A stretch of DNA of 64,000 nucleotides from the NCBI GenBank assembly GCA_964569385.1, contig CAZMUM010000003.1:89567-153566 (forward strand), in the 5' to 3' direction. Below the pieces are notes generated by a model. It had not been told where the DNA came from, ran no database searches, and was given only the letters and a program-made list of their open reading frames with translations. Shown piece by piece: positions 34,166 to 42,893 of the stretch. This DNA comes from JAADHX01 sp964569385 (GTDB taxonomy: Bacteria > Actinomycetota > Acidimicrobiia > Acidimicrobiales > Poriferisodalaceae). The position numbers and the translations under genes were made by a program. Every line of letters starts with the position of its first letter. The first letter of the stretch is position 1.

Positions 34166-35602
34166 ATGGCTAGACGGACGAAGATAATTGCCACAATTGG
34201 CCCAGCTTCGAGCACACCACAGGTAATGCGAGAGTTGATCGATGTCGGCATGGACGTCGCTCGCATCAATATGTCGCACGGCCCGCTTGAAGAACACCTC
34301 GAGACCTATGCGGCCTTGAGGGAGGCCGCAGCCGATCGAGGCCGCCATCTGGGAATCCTGGCCGACCTGCCTGGCCCAAAGGTCCGCTGTGCGGCCTTTC
34401 CAGAAGGCGGAATCGTCCTCGAAGAGGGCGACGCGATCAAGCTGACCGCTGGCTCGGGTTCTTCGAACTCCGAGATGATCGAAGTCAACTATGAAACCCT
34501 CGCGGCCGACATCCAGACAGGTGACCGGCTCGCGTTCGGCGACGGCCAGGTAGTGGCCATAGTCGAAGATAAGGACAGCGACGTACTCAAAGCTCGGGTC
34601 GTGTTCGGCGGGTTGTTAGAAGGCCGCAAAGGCCTGCACATTCCGAGCGACCGGCTCCGTATCACGGCACCAACGCCAGAGGATTTGCGACTGCTCGATG
34701 CCATGGTCGAGGTTGGTGTCGACATGGTGGCGCTTAGTTTTGTGCGTTCGGCTCACGACATCCGCCGCCTCGGGGTCGAGCCTGCTCCTCGCGGCCCGAT
34801 GGTGGTGGCAAAGATCGAGACGAGGGCCGCAGTCGAGAACCTCGATTCGATCATCGAAGCGTCTGGTGCTGTGATGGTGGCCAGAGGCGACCTCGGCAAC
34901 GAGTGTCCGATCGAGGAGATCCCCCATCTCCAGAAGGAGATCATCCAAGCTTGCATCGCGCACGGCAGACCGGCCATAACCGCGACACAAATGCTCGAAT
35001 CCATGATGACAGCCCCGATTCCAACGCGTGCCGAAGCCAGCGACGTTGCCAATGCGGTGTTCGACGGATCTTCGTCGGTGATGCTGTCTGGCGAGACTGC
35101 GGTGGGGCGCGACCCAGTCAACACGGTGCGGACAATGGCCCGAATCTGCGAACGCGCCGACGCCGAGTTCGATTATGACAAATGGGCCGAACGTATTGCC
35201 GACATTCGCGACGAACAGAAGTCTCATGTTTCGCAAAGCGATCGCTGGACCGACTCGATCACTCACGCGGCCTGGCAAGTTGCGGTCCAGGTCGAGGCTG
35301 TGGCGATCTTGTGTTTGAGTCGTAGTGGTTTCACTGTCAGATCAATGGCCAGGTTCCGTCCAAAGACACCGATCCTTGGTTTTAGCCCCGACGCCCACAC
35401 TGTGCATCAGCTTTCGCTTAGCTGGGGGTCGACGCCCATCAAGTCAGTCGATCGTTCAACTCCGTTAGAAATGGTCGATGACGCGCTCCGGCTTGCACGT
35501 GAAGTTGGGGGATTGCGCTCGGGTGACACCGTGGTTGTGATTTCGGGGCACTCCACCAAGACCAGGGCCACCGACACCTTGCGTCTCATGCGGGTGCCAT
35601 AG
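34166..35602 (+). CDS. pyk: Pyruvate kinase
   Basis: 478 residues from ATG at 34166. TKIIATIGPASS at the start, VARINMSHG, LADLPGPKVR, MVVAKIETRAAVENLD (active-site Lys), MVARGDLGNECPIEEIPHLQ, and ITATQMLESMM cover the catalytic barrel and B domain; the C-terminal domain (about 350-478) includes the LSRSGFTVRSMARFRP loop. Catalyses the last step of glycolysis, phosphoenolpyruvate plus ADP to pyruvate plus ATP. The long upstream extension of the frame overlaps the divergent phosphatase gene and is rejected. Confidence 0.95.
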   Translation: MARRTKIIATIGPASSTPQVMRELIDVGMDVARINMSHGPLEEHLETYAALREAAADRGRHLGILADLPGPKVRCAAFPEGGIVLEEGDAIKLTAGSGSSNSEMIEVNYETLAADIQTGDRLAFGDGQVVAIVEDKDSDVLKARVVFGGLLEGRKGLHIPSDRLRITAPTPEDLRLLDAMVEVGVDMVALSFVRSAHDIRRLGVEPAPRGPMVVAKIETRAAVENLDSIIEASGAVMVARGDLGNECPIEEIPHLQKEIIQACIAHGRPAITATQMLESMMTAPIPTRAEASDVANAVFDGSSSVMLSGETAVGRDPVNTVRTMARICERADAEFDYDKWAERIADIRDEQKSHVSQSDRWTDSITHAAWQVAVQVEAVAILCLSRSGFTVRSMARFRPKTPILGFSPDAHTVHQLSLSWGSTPIKSVDRSTPLEMVDDALRLAREVGGLRSGDTVVVISGHSTKTRATDTLRLMRVP

Positions 35603-35648
35603 CGGCTCTGTCTGACTTGTTGGTATCGAAGAAACAACCAGGGTTCTT

Positions 35649-36407
35649 GTGTTCGTAGAACACCTTCCGAGCGGTATTGCCGTGTATCAGCCCGCTACTC
35701 GGCAGGCCTCATTGAAGGTCGTGCTTGTGCATGGCACGATGGATCGCGGCGCCGGAATGTTGCGGGTGGCCCGTGAGGTGAAACATCCAGACGTAGTGCG
35801 GTATGACCGCCGTGGTTACGGACGATCGTTTGCCTGTGCTCCGGCTCGGTCGTTCGATGATCATCTCGATGACTTGGCCGACGTCGTCGGCGATGAGCCC
35901 ACAGTGGTGTTTGGCCATTCCTACGGCGGTGTGCTGGCCCTGGCGTTAGCTACCAGGGGACACGCTGCCCTCAAGGGTGTTGCGGTGTACGAAGCGCCGA
36001 TGGCGTGGCAACCATGGTGGCCTGCGCCGGCGCGCCGCGATGTAGATCTGGTAACGGCGGTTACTCAGTTCGTCGCTGGGGTCCTTGGCCAAGAGGTGTG
36101 GGATCGTCTACCGCAGTCGAGCCGCGATGCCCGAATCGCTGAGGGGCAGACGATGCTCGACGAGCTGGCCTGGCAGAGAACCCAGCACTTCGATCTTGGC
36201 GTCATTGCGGTGCCGGTGCTTGCTGGCGTTGGAGCCGAGTCAGGGCTGACGGCCCAGCGCGCCGCCGCTGTTGCTCGCGACGAACTAGGCCCAGACCTGG
36301 TTCGGGTTATCGACGGCGCTACGCATCCAGCCACCCTTACCCACCCGGCGGCTATAGCGGCCATGATCGACGAACTGGTGCTACTTGTCGGCGATGAGTT
36401 CTTGTAA
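35649..36407 (+). CDS. Alpha/beta hydrolase
   Basis: 252 residues, GTG start. VVLVHGTMDRGAGM forms the oxyanion loop, VVFGHSYGGVLALALA the nucleophile elbow with catalytic Ser near residue 95, and DGATHPATLTHP near 225 the His. Probably a soluble esterase or lipase-like enzyme; no more specific family recognised. Lies 46 bases after pyk and may be read from the same transcript. Its 3' end overlaps the convergent small membrane-protein gene by 27 bases. Confidence 0.75.
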   Translation: MFVEHLPSGIAVYQPATRQASLKVVLVHGTMDRGAGMLRVAREVKHPDVVRYDRRGYGRSFACAPARSFDDHLDDLADVVGDEPTVVFGHSYGGVLALALATRGHAALKGVAVYEAPMAWQPWWPAPARRDVDLVTAVTQFVAGVLGQEVWDRLPQSSRDARIAEGQTMLDELAWQRTQHFDLGVIAVPVLAGVGAESGLTAQRAAAVARDELGPDLVRVIDGATHPATLTHPAAIAAMIDELVLLVGDEFL

Positions 36408-36701
36408 CAGCTCTAGGTTGAGAAGCTCAGAGATGTCGATTGCGTCTTCGCCGCACGCCGGGTTGTCTGGAACCTCGACGTCTTGGCCAAAGAGGGTGCA
36501 AGAACAGGTGGCCTGACACTCTTTGAATTCGTCGCGTTGGGAATACACCGCGAAGGCTGCGATGGCGATGACGCTGAGGAAGATCGCTTTGGTGACGATG
36601 GTCTTGACTACCTTGGCCACCACGACCGCCACCACGACGAGTGCGAGCAGCACCACGATGCTGATTTGTGCGAGCCGGTCGGCATCTAGAAAGTCGGGCA
36701 T
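36381..36701 (-). CDS. Small membrane protein with Cys-rich tail
   Basis: 106 residues. Two hydrophobic stretches, about residues 11-30 and 35-52, could form one or two membrane segments; a cluster CQATCSC follows at about 63-69 and a further Cys near 84. The cysteines after the membrane segment might bind metal or form disulfides. The same strand continues with rpiB upstream. No family recognised. Confidence 0.65.
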   Translation of the reverse strand: MPDFLDADRLAQISIVVLLALVVVAVVVAKVVKTIVTKAIFLSVIAIAAFAVYSQRDEFKECQATCSCTLFGQDVEVPDNPACGEDAIDISELLNLELLQELIADK

Positions 36702-36753
36702 TAAAACCAGGGTACGGCATATATGTCGACGCTACGTGTCGCTTCGTCTACGG

Positions 36754-37185
36754 CTACAACTCTTCGAGTTGGTCGATCCGCCGCTGATGACGACCCCCCT
36801 CGAATTCTGTGCTGAGCCAGACGTCGACGATTTGTTGGGCCATCGCCGGGGCAACGACGCGCGCTCCGACCGACAACACGTTGGCGTTGTTGTGCCGTCG
36901 CGACATCGCCGCCATCCAGACGTCGTTGCACAGGGCAGCGCGAGCTCCGTGAATTTTGTTGGCGGCCATCTGCTCACCCTGGCCTGACCCTCCCATTACA
37001 ATCCCACGGTCGGCATCGCCGGCAACCACGAACCGGGCAACCTTGGCACAAATTGGTGCGTAGTCGACTGGCTCGGTCGAGTCGGTGCCGAAATCTGTCA
37101 CTTGGTGACCTTGATCACTTAACAGCCCAACGAGGTGCTGTTTGAGTTCGTAGCCTGCATGGTCTGAGCCGATTGCGATGTGCAC
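36754..37185 (-). CDS. rpiB: Ribose-5-phosphate isomerase B
   Basis: 143 residues. IAIGSDHAGYELKQHL opens the RpiB/LacAB fold; MGGSGQGEQMAANKI is the actinobacterial form of the active-site loop, with Ser in place of the Thr/Cys of other bacteria; DVWMAAMSRRHNNANVLSVGARV completes it. It interconverts ribose-5-phosphate and ribulose-5-phosphate in the non-oxidative pentose phosphate pathway, matching the transketolase and transaldolase genes ten kilobases on. Confidence 0.95.
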   Translation of the reverse strand: MHIAIGSDHAGYELKQHLVGLLSDQGHQVTDFGTDSTEPVDYAPICAKVARFVVAGDADRGIVMGGSGQGEQMAANKIHGARAALCNDVWMAAMSRRHNNANVLSVGARVVAPAMAQQIVDVWLSTEFEGGRHQRRIDQLEEL

Positions 37186-37227
37186 GACTCCCGATGTTAC
37201 GGCAACCGCCAGCCGACCCCCTCCGAA

Positions 37228-37692
37228 ATGAGCCAGATGAGCAATGTAAATCTCACCCCATCAGGACCACCCGAGACCGTAATCCAGCCCGTGCCTGAGG
37301 TGCAGTCCAAAGCGTTAGCGGCTGCTTTGGCCCAACCAGTTGGACAACGCCGCGCTGCCATTGCCGCAGTTGTAGCCGCCTTCCCCCGTTACCTCGACGG
37401 CTGGGCCGAACTCGGCCGCCATGGCAGAGACACAGTCGAGAGTTACGCCGCGTTCCGAGTTGGCTATCACCGGGGGCTCGACACCCTTCGGGCCAATGGG
37501 TGGCGAGGTAGTGGGTTCGTACGCTGGCAGCACGAGTCGAACCTGGGCTTCCTGCGATCGGTTCATGGGTTGCAGCGCTGCGCTGGTGCCATCGGCGAGG
37601 TCGACGAGGATGAGCGCTGCCGCGAGTTCTTGGCTCAACTCGACCCGGCGGGGGTCCCTCCCAGCGAGTCCTTGCTGAACGAGTCTGGCTAG
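37228..37692 (+). CDS. DUF3151 family protein
   Basis: About 154 residues from ATG at 37228. The stretch ESYAAFRVGYHRGLDTLRAN, then GWRGSGFVRWQHESNLGFLR and IGEVDEDERCREFL is the diagnostic DUF3151 pattern, a family found in Actinobacteria with no known biochemical role. Two further ATGs follow within ten codons. Three bases separate it from the mobA-like gene, so the two are translationally close. Confidence 0.85.
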   Translation: MSQMSNVNLTPSGPPETVIQPVPEVQSKALAAALAQPVGQRRAAIAAVVAAFPRYLDGWAELGRHGRDTVESYAAFRVGYHRGLDTLRANGWRGSGFVRWQHESNLGFLRSVHGLQRCAGAIGEVDEDERCREFLAQLDPAGVPPSESLLNESG

Positions 37693-37695
37693 CTC

Positions 37696-38346
37696 GTGTC
37701 TGGCCCCGTTCGTGTGCTCGGCCTGATTCTTGGCGGCGGCCACTCTTCACGAATGGGTACCGACAAGGTTCTCGTCGATTTCGGGGGCAAGGCTATGGCC
37801 GCCCATGTGGCCGCGACAATGCGCGAGTTGGGTGCGGTCGAGGTCGTGCTCGGCGGGGCGGCCCCAGGCGTTGGCGCCACACTCGGGCTGGCTGTCGCGG
37901 CCGAACCCAACCCTGGGTTCGGCCCAATGTCGGGTTTGGCCGCTGGGATGATTGCCGCTGGCAGTGCCATACCTCGGTTCGACATTGTCGTTGTGTGTCC
38001 ATGTGACACGCCTGCGGTGGCGGCGCACGACCTTCAGAAGCTCGTGGACTGCCTCGACGACCCACACGTCGACGTTGCCTGCTTCGAGACATCGAGGGGT
38101 CTCGAGCCGTTAATCTCGGCCTGGCGGGCCGAGGCGTGCGCTGACCCAATCGCCGAGGCGATTGCTGCTGGCCGTGGGGCCGTCCGCGATGTGATCGGCC
38201 AGCTCAGGCACGTAATCTGCGCAGCCGATGACGAGGCGAGACTGGAAAACATCAACACCACCGCCGACCTCAGATCAGCACTAACCACGACTCTGCACCA
38301 TGGCAAAGGTACTGTGGCTCATCCACCCGTTGAGGAGCCCAGTTGA
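37696..38346 (+). CDS. mobA: MobA-like molybdenum cofactor guanylyltransferase
   Basis: 216 residues, GTG start. LGLILGGGHSSRMGTDKVLVDFG carries the nucleotidyltransferase GGGxSxRMGxDK signature; VVCPCDTPAV is the metal-binding DxP motif and LENINTTADL the NxNTP-type closing motif. MobA attaches GMP to molybdopterin for bis-MGD enzymes. It is the only Mo-cofactor gene here, and this family is easily confused with other sugar/cofactor nucleotidyltransferases, so the specific substrate is probable rather than certain. Confidence 0.8.
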   Translation: MSGPVRVLGLILGGGHSSRMGTDKVLVDFGGKAMAAHVAATMRELGAVEVVLGGAAPGVGATLGLAVAAEPNPGFGPMSGLAAGMIAAGSAIPRFDIVVVCPCDTPAVAAHDLQKLVDCLDDPHVDVACFETSRGLEPLISAWRAEACADPIAEAIAAGRGAVRDVIGQLRHVICAADDEARLENINTTADLRSALTTTLHHGKGTVAHPPVEEPS

Positions 38347-38383
38347 GCGTCCCAGAGCTAGCGATCATCGCCAAGCGACCCGC

Positions 38384-39568
38384 ATGAGCCAGTTCGACGA
38401 GGGGCAACCAGAAATCGCCTACCGGTGGATCGACGACGACGACGCTTTTGGCGAGATCGTCGAGAAACTCTGCGCCGTCGATCGTTTTGCCCTCGACACC
38501 GAGTTTCATCGCGAACGAACTTTCTACCCGAGGCTCGCGCTAATGCAGTTGGCCTGGAACAACGGCGCCGACATTGTGCTCGTCGATCCGGTGGCCGTAG
38601 ATATGTCTGCGTTGGCGCCTGCCCTGCGCAGCGCTGGCACCGTGCTGATGCATGCGGGCCAACAAGACCTTGAGGTCTTGGTGAGAGCTTGTGACACGGT
38701 CCCCACTCACCTGTTCGACACTCAGATAGCAGCTGGGTTCGTTGGCTTGAGTTCGCCATCGTTGTCGACTTTGTCCGACCGATTCCTGAAGCTCCGCCTA
38801 CCCAAGGGCGACCGCCTAACCGATTGGTTTCAGCGACCACTGAACGATGCTCAGCGTCGTTATGCGGCAGCCGACGTGGCCTATCTCGAAGAGATCCACG
38901 ATCTGCTAGTCGAGGACCTCGATCAACGGGGCCGTCACGAGTGGGCGCTTGCCGAGTGTGAGGTGCTTAGGGCCAAAGACGTCACAGGCGGCGACCCAAA
39001 GCAGGCCTGGACCAAAATCAAAGAGACAAAGCACCTGAGGGGCCAGGCTCGGGGTGTTGCTTTGGAAGTTGCGGCATGGCGAGATGCCACGGCGCGCTCT
39101 ACAGATCAACCGGTTCGTTTCGTTCTGCCCGATCTTGCCCTAGTCGGAATTTCGCAGAAGGCACCCAGTTCCATCGACGCCTTGCGATCGGTGAGGGGCC
39201 TCGATGGTCGGCATCTCCGCGGCGGCGCAGGCCAGCAGATTCTCGATGCGGTCGACAGAGGTCGGTCGGTCCCAGCAGCAGACGTTGAATCGGCAACCAA
39301 GGTCCAATCATCGGGCATCGAGCGCAGGCTGCGACCAGCAGTAACTCTCGTTTCGGCCTGGATTAGTCAGCTTGCTCGCGACGAAGATCTCGACCCAGCC
39401 TTGCTGGCCACCCGTGCCGATCTTGTCGACTATCTGCGGGGCGACAGCGATGCCAGGCTCCGCCAGGGTTGGCGCCAGGAATTGGTCGGCAGCCGCATCA
39501 CGGCACTAGTCGACGGTGAGGCTGCGTTGGCCTTCGATGACGGCCGGTTGGTGCTGGTAGATCGATAA
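38384..39568 (+). CDS. rnd: Ribonuclease D with HRDC domain
   Basis: 394 residues. The DEDD exonuclease core begins with RFALDTEFHRERTFYPRLALMQ (Asp and Glu), VLMHAGQQDLEVL (second Asp) and QRRYAAADVAYLEEIH (Tyr/Asp); the C-terminal part (about 200-390) contains HRDC-type RNA-binding helices. RNase D trims 3' ends of stable RNAs such as tRNA precursors. ATG at 38384 is used; the frame upstream runs through the mobA 3' end. Followed by a promoter-free 120-base gap and a small acidic-protein gene. Confidence 0.9.
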   Translation: MSQFDEGQPEIAYRWIDDDDAFGEIVEKLCAVDRFALDTEFHRERTFYPRLALMQLAWNNGADIVLVDPVAVDMSALAPALRSAGTVLMHAGQQDLEVLVRACDTVPTHLFDTQIAAGFVGLSSPSLSTLSDRFLKLRLPKGDRLTDWFQRPLNDAQRRYAAADVAYLEEIHDLLVEDLDQRGRHEWALAECEVLRAKDVTGGDPKQAWTKIKETKHLRGQARGVALEVAAWRDATARSTDQPVRFVLPDLALVGISQKAPSSIDALRSVRGLDGRHLRGGAGQQILDAVDRGRSVPAADVESATKVQSSGIERRLRPAVTLVSAWISQLARDEDLDPALLATRADLVDYLRGDSDARLRQGWRQELVGSRITALVDGEAALAFDDGRLVLVDR

Positions 39569-39691
39569 TTGGCACCGTTAGGCCCGATCCTGAGGCCGAA
39601 AGTGCGCTGACCTGCGGTTTTCTGTCCTAGGTGCGTGTCCGAGGCCTGGCTCATATGTACAATGCGTCGCAGTCTCGGGAGGAGGTTCGAC

Positions 39692-39973
39692 GTGGCTAAG
39701 AAGGGCCGACATCGGCGCTATATCGAAGCGCGCGAGTTTCAACGTTCATCGACCTTCAGTGTCGAAAATTTCGACCTTGACGCTCCAGACCCGTTCGCGC
39801 TTCCCGCGACCAGGTCAGACGACGATCTCGACGAAGGTGTCGATGAAGATGTCGAATCCGACTCCGCCGACGACGACAAGTACGCCGCGTTGGCTGCCAA
39901 GTACGCCGACTTAGACGATTCAGGCTCCGGTTCGAGTTCTAAGGCCGACGATGCTGGTTCTCCGGGGAACTAA
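39692..39973 (+). CDS. Small acidic protein with basic N-terminus
   Basis: 93 residues from GTG at 39692, chosen because a strong GGGAGGAGG ribosome site stands 7-14 bases before it. KKGRHRRYIEAREF is basic and is followed by strongly acidic, disordered sequence (DDDLDEGVDEDVESDSADDD) and a Ser/Gly tail. It might be a nucleic-acid or ribosome-associated factor; no family recognised. Its last four bases overlap the convergent gene at 39970. Confidence 0.65.
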   Translation: MAKKGRHRRYIEAREFQRSSTFSVENFDLDAPDPFALPATRSDDDLDEGVDEDVESDSADDDKYAALAAKYADLDDSGSGSSSKADDAGSPGN

Positions 39974-40722
39974 CCGTTTGGGCTAGTACTGGTCCGGAGT
40001 GCGGGGTGGGGAAGGAACACGACGCCTACCGCCGCTGCGTCGATTCTTGCCTGCATCTCGGCGACCAAGAGGTCGTAGACCTCTTCTCCACACATCCGAA
40101 TCAGTTCATCGGCAAGCGTGATGTAGGCCGGTTCGGAGGCCACGTGGGCTCGAGCATCATCGGTGCACCACCAGTCGAACTCATCGCCACCGTTGCCCCA
40201 GTCGCGTCTTGCCCACTCGCGCACCATCGTAAACAGGTGTCCAGTTTCGGTTTCGTGGTCTTCGCGCCTTATCGGTATCTGCCAGCACACCTCGGGCTTA
40301 GCGCCAGCCGGGACTTCGCCCAGTTCGGCTGCGGCACTATGCAACGCGCATCCGGCGCCGGTGGGGAAGTCGGGCCGATTTTGGAAGACGCAAGCACCGT
40401 CAACGGTCTTGGTTTTCCACGATTTGTTGACCTTTTCGAACGGCTTGGCCGCAAACTTGGCATGAAACTGCCAGTTCTCAGCGGTCAACAACCGTTTGGC
40501 AGAGTCCGACACGAGTTTCCTATCGTCTTCGTCGGAGAAGTAGGCGCCGTGCGAACAGCAGCCAGTGCCGCTGTCGGCGTCGGCTTCAACCCCGATTCCA
40601 AGGCAACCCTGCCCGTAAATGCACATGTAGTTTGAGGCCAGGAAGGTGGCGTCGAACATCCAGGTGCGCAGTTCGTGGGGGTCGTCGAAAGATAGCCATT
40701 CGCGGCGATCGTCTGGAGTCAT
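39970..40722 (-). CDS. Conserved Cys-rich actinobacterial protein
   Basis: 250 residues from ATG at 40722; an ATG at 40767 would overlap the start of the divergent small gene. Several cysteines lie in patterns suggesting a metal site: NYMCIYGQGCLGI, TGCCSHGAY, DGACVFQNR, GAGCALH and EVCWQIP. The family is common in Actinobacteria as hypothetical protein; I recall no experimental function. The cysteine arrangement recalls YkgJ-type iron or zinc clusters. No transmembrane segment. Confidence 0.65.
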   Translation of the reverse strand: MTPDDRREWLSFDDPHELRTWMFDATFLASNYMCIYGQGCLGIGVEADADSGTGCCSHGAYFSDEDDRKLVSDSAKRLLTAENWQFHAKFAAKPFEKVNKSWKTKTVDGACVFQNRPDFPTGAGCALHSAAAELGEVPAGAKPEVCWQIPIRREDHETETGHLFTMVREWARRDWGNGGDEFDWWCTDDARAHVASEPAYITLADELIRMCGEEVYDLLVAEMQARIDAAAVGVVFLPHPALRTSTSPNG

Positions 40723-40765
40723 CGGGTGTAGCGTAAACCGAGTTTGGTGCCGTACCCTGCCGATC

Positions 40766-40978
40766 ATGCAAGATGATCTTGATCGAGTGGCCGATCAACT
40801 CGAGGCGCTGTCCGAACAACTTGTCGATCTTTCGATGTCGGCACTGCGGGAGGCGCTCAGCGAGCAAGACGGTGATGGTGCGCGGCCAGCCGTCGAGAAA
40901 CGAATTTCGCGTGCTCGACGTGGCATTGACAAGGCGGCCTACATCCTTCGGGGTGAGTCCATGGCCGGAATGATCTGA
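40766..40978 (+). CDS. Small coiled-coil protein
   Basis: 70 residues. Nearly all helix (LDRVADQLEALSEQLVDLSM, ALREALSEQ, then VEKRISRARRGIDKAAYIL), likely a coiled coil. Starts at 40766, divergent from and 43 bases from the Cys-rich gene, and ends 24 bases before the LOG-family gene, so it is probably the first gene of that unit. No family recognised. Confidence 0.6.
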   Translation: MQDDLDRVADQLEALSEQLVDLSMSALREALSEQDGDGARPAVEKRISRARRGIDKAAYILRGESMAGMI

Positions 40979-41001
40979 GTGGTTGGAAGGTCACAAACAA
41001 C

Positions 41002-42057
41002 ATGACACAAACCCCGCCAACCTCATCGAAGCGCCGGACCGGCGACGCCGCTCTCGACGCCGCGATTGCTGGTCTAGTCGACTCCGCGGCTGGTGAACAC
41101 ACCCGGCTTGGAACCGAACTGTTGGTGGCCGCAGTCGGGCTTCTCACCGATGGTCCGCATCGGCTCGATCTCAAGATCGCCACCGCTGCTTTGCAGGAGA
41201 TGCGCGACGCCTATTCGACATTCGCTCCATATCGGGGCGCCAAGAAGGTCACGGTTTTCGGTTCGGCCAGGACCCAACCCCACGACAAGGCCTACGAGCA
41301 GGCCTACGACGTGGCCAAGGCGCTGGCCGAGATGGGCTGGATGGTCGTAACTGGGGCCGGCCCAGGAATCATGATCGCGGCCAACGAAGGAGCCGGGCTC
41401 GAGATGAGCTTCGGCGTGAACATCAGGCTCCCCTTCGAGACCGAGGTCAATGCGCTTCTACACGGCGACGAGAAACTCGTCGAGATGAAGTATTTCTTCA
41501 CCCGCAAGCTGATGCTCATCAAAGAATCGCAAGGCTTTATTGCGCTCCCAGGTGGGTTTGGCACCCTCGACGAGACTTTCGAGTTGCTCACTCTTCAGCA
41601 AACAGGCAAAGCCGACCCCTCACCAATCGTGATGCTCGACGTGCCAGGCGGCACCTATTGGTCGCGCTGGCACGACTACGTGCTCGAAGAACTCGAAGCC
41701 AACGGCATGGTCAATCCTGCCGACCGCGAGCTGTACATGATCACCGACAATGTCGACGTTGCGTGCGCTGCCATCAGCGAATTCTGGACCAACTACCACT
41801 CGATCCGTTACGTCGGCGACCGCCTGGTCGTGCGTATGCAGAACGAGATCACCGATGAGGCATTGGCCGACATCAACAGCGAGTTCGGCCATCTTGTCGA
41901 CCATGGCTCGATCACAAGATCACCTCCGCTGGGCCCCGAAGTCGACGACGATGACGTGCTCGCCCTACCCCGTATCTCATTTGCCTACGGCAACCGCCAC
42001 TACGGCAAGCTCCACCCACTAATCCGCGCCATCAACCAGGGTTCAACCGTCAACTAG
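41002..42057 (+). CDS. LOG-family protein (cytokinin-riboside-phosphate hydrolase type)
   Basis: 351 residues. VTVFGSARTQPHDKAYEQA and MVVTGAGPGIMIAANEGA form the nucleotide-binding fold, and PGGFGTLDE near residues 183-191 is the LOG signature (PGGxGTxxE). LOG proteins hydrolyse nucleoside 5'-monophosphates to base and ribose 5-phosphate. This is a long version with about 75 additional residues at each end, as in other actinobacterial members formerly called lysine decarboxylases. Follows the coiled-coil gene by 23 bases. Confidence 0.85.
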   Translation: MTQTPPTSSKRRTGDAALDAAIAGLVDSAAGEHTRLGTELLVAAVGLLTDGPHRLDLKIATAALQEMRDAYSTFAPYRGAKKVTVFGSARTQPHDKAYEQAYDVAKALAEMGWMVVTGAGPGIMIAANEGAGLEMSFGVNIRLPFETEVNALLHGDEKLVEMKYFFTRKLMLIKESQGFIALPGGFGTLDETFELLTLQQTGKADPSPIVMLDVPGGTYWSRWHDYVLEELEANGMVNPADRELYMITDNVDVACAAISEFWTNYHSIRYVGDRLVVRMQNEITDEALADINSEFGHLVDHGSITRSPPLGPEVDDDDVLALPRISFAYGNRHYGKLHPLIRAINQGSTVN

Positions 42058-42076
42058 CGGCCACCCTAAAAAATCG

Positions 42077-42135
42077 CAACCTGTGTCGAGGATTGGGGTC
42101 ATGACCGCGATTCTCGACACTGGTTCGAAAAAAGG
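42077..42135. repeat. Hairpin repeat, copy 1 (left of kinase gene)
   Basis: The arm AACCTGTGTCGAGGATTGGGG (42078-42098) pairs with 42105-42125 around a TCATGA loop with about four mismatches, followed by TTCGAAAAAAGG. A near-identical copy in the same orientation lies at 42866-42925. The two copies bracket one kinase gene. Not found elsewhere in the window by eye. Confidence 0.75.
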
Positions 42136-42140
42136 AATAT

Positions 42141-42893
42141 ATGCCGGCTGGTCTTGATGGGAACCCGAACCCAATTGTGACGCCGCAGCGCACCGATGTG
42201 ATCTCGGCTGTCGCTCAAGTTATTGGCGACCGGCGGGAGGTTGGGCGACCGATGTTGGTGGCCGTCGATGGCATGAGCGGAGCCGGTAAGAGCACCTTCG
42301 CCGACGAGTTAGCGAAGGCCTGCGCGGCTGCCGGGCACAGCGTGGTGCGTTCGACCACCGATTTGTTCCACAATCCAAGGGTGGTTCGGTGGAGCCGCGG
42401 CAAGGACTCGCCGGTGGGATTCTATTTCGATTCGCACGACCTTGATTCGCTTCGAATGCGACTGCTCGAGCCATTCAGAAGCGGCGAAGGTGCGACCTAT
42501 GTGGCTGCGATCTTCGACGAACCCTCGGATACACCCGTCGAACCCCAACCGTCGTTTGTGGATCCCGATGATGTGCTGATCTTTGACGGTCTGTTTCTGC
42601 AACGCCCGGAATTGCACGATTACTGGGACCTCGTGATCTACATCGATGGGAACGAACGAGAGAACCTTCGCCGGCTCGGCTTGGTCATGGACGACCTGCC
42701 CGACACACCCGAGGACGCGGTCGCTCACGTGTTGGAGTGGGCTCGCCGGCTCAATCGATACGCGTCGGGTACGACCTATTACGTTGACTTGGTGGACCCC
42801 ATCCGGAGCGCCGACATCGTGATCGACAACAACAACTTCGCAGCGCCTAAAATCATCAAACAACCCAACCTGTGTCGAGGATCGGGGCCATAA
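42141..42893 (+). CDS. P-loop kinase, uridine-kinase-like
   Basis: 250 residues. Walker A is VDGMSGAGKSTFADELA near residues 43-56; STTDLFHNPRVVRWSRGKDS and FDGLFLQRPELHDYWDLVIYID follow the order of uridine kinase/phosphoribulokinase-like enzymes. The substrate is unknown, probably a small nucleoside, sugar or vitamin. AAAGGA precedes the ATG at a good distance. The last eight codons (NLCRGSGP) and the TAA stop come from the downstream hairpin repeat, so the 3' end of the gene was made by the repeat. Confidence 0.75.
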   Translation: MPAGLDGNPNPIVTPQRTDVISAVAQVIGDRREVGRPMLVAVDGMSGAGKSTFADELAKACAAAGHSVVRSTTDLFHNPRVVRWSRGKDSPVGFYFDSHDLDSLRMRLLEPFRSGEGATYVAAIFDEPSDTPVEPQPSFVDPDDVLIFDGLFLQRPELHDYWDLVIYIDGNERENLRRLGLVMDDLPDTPEDAVAHVLEWARRLNRYASGTTYYVDLVDPIRSADIVIDNNNFAAPKIIKQPNLCRGSGP

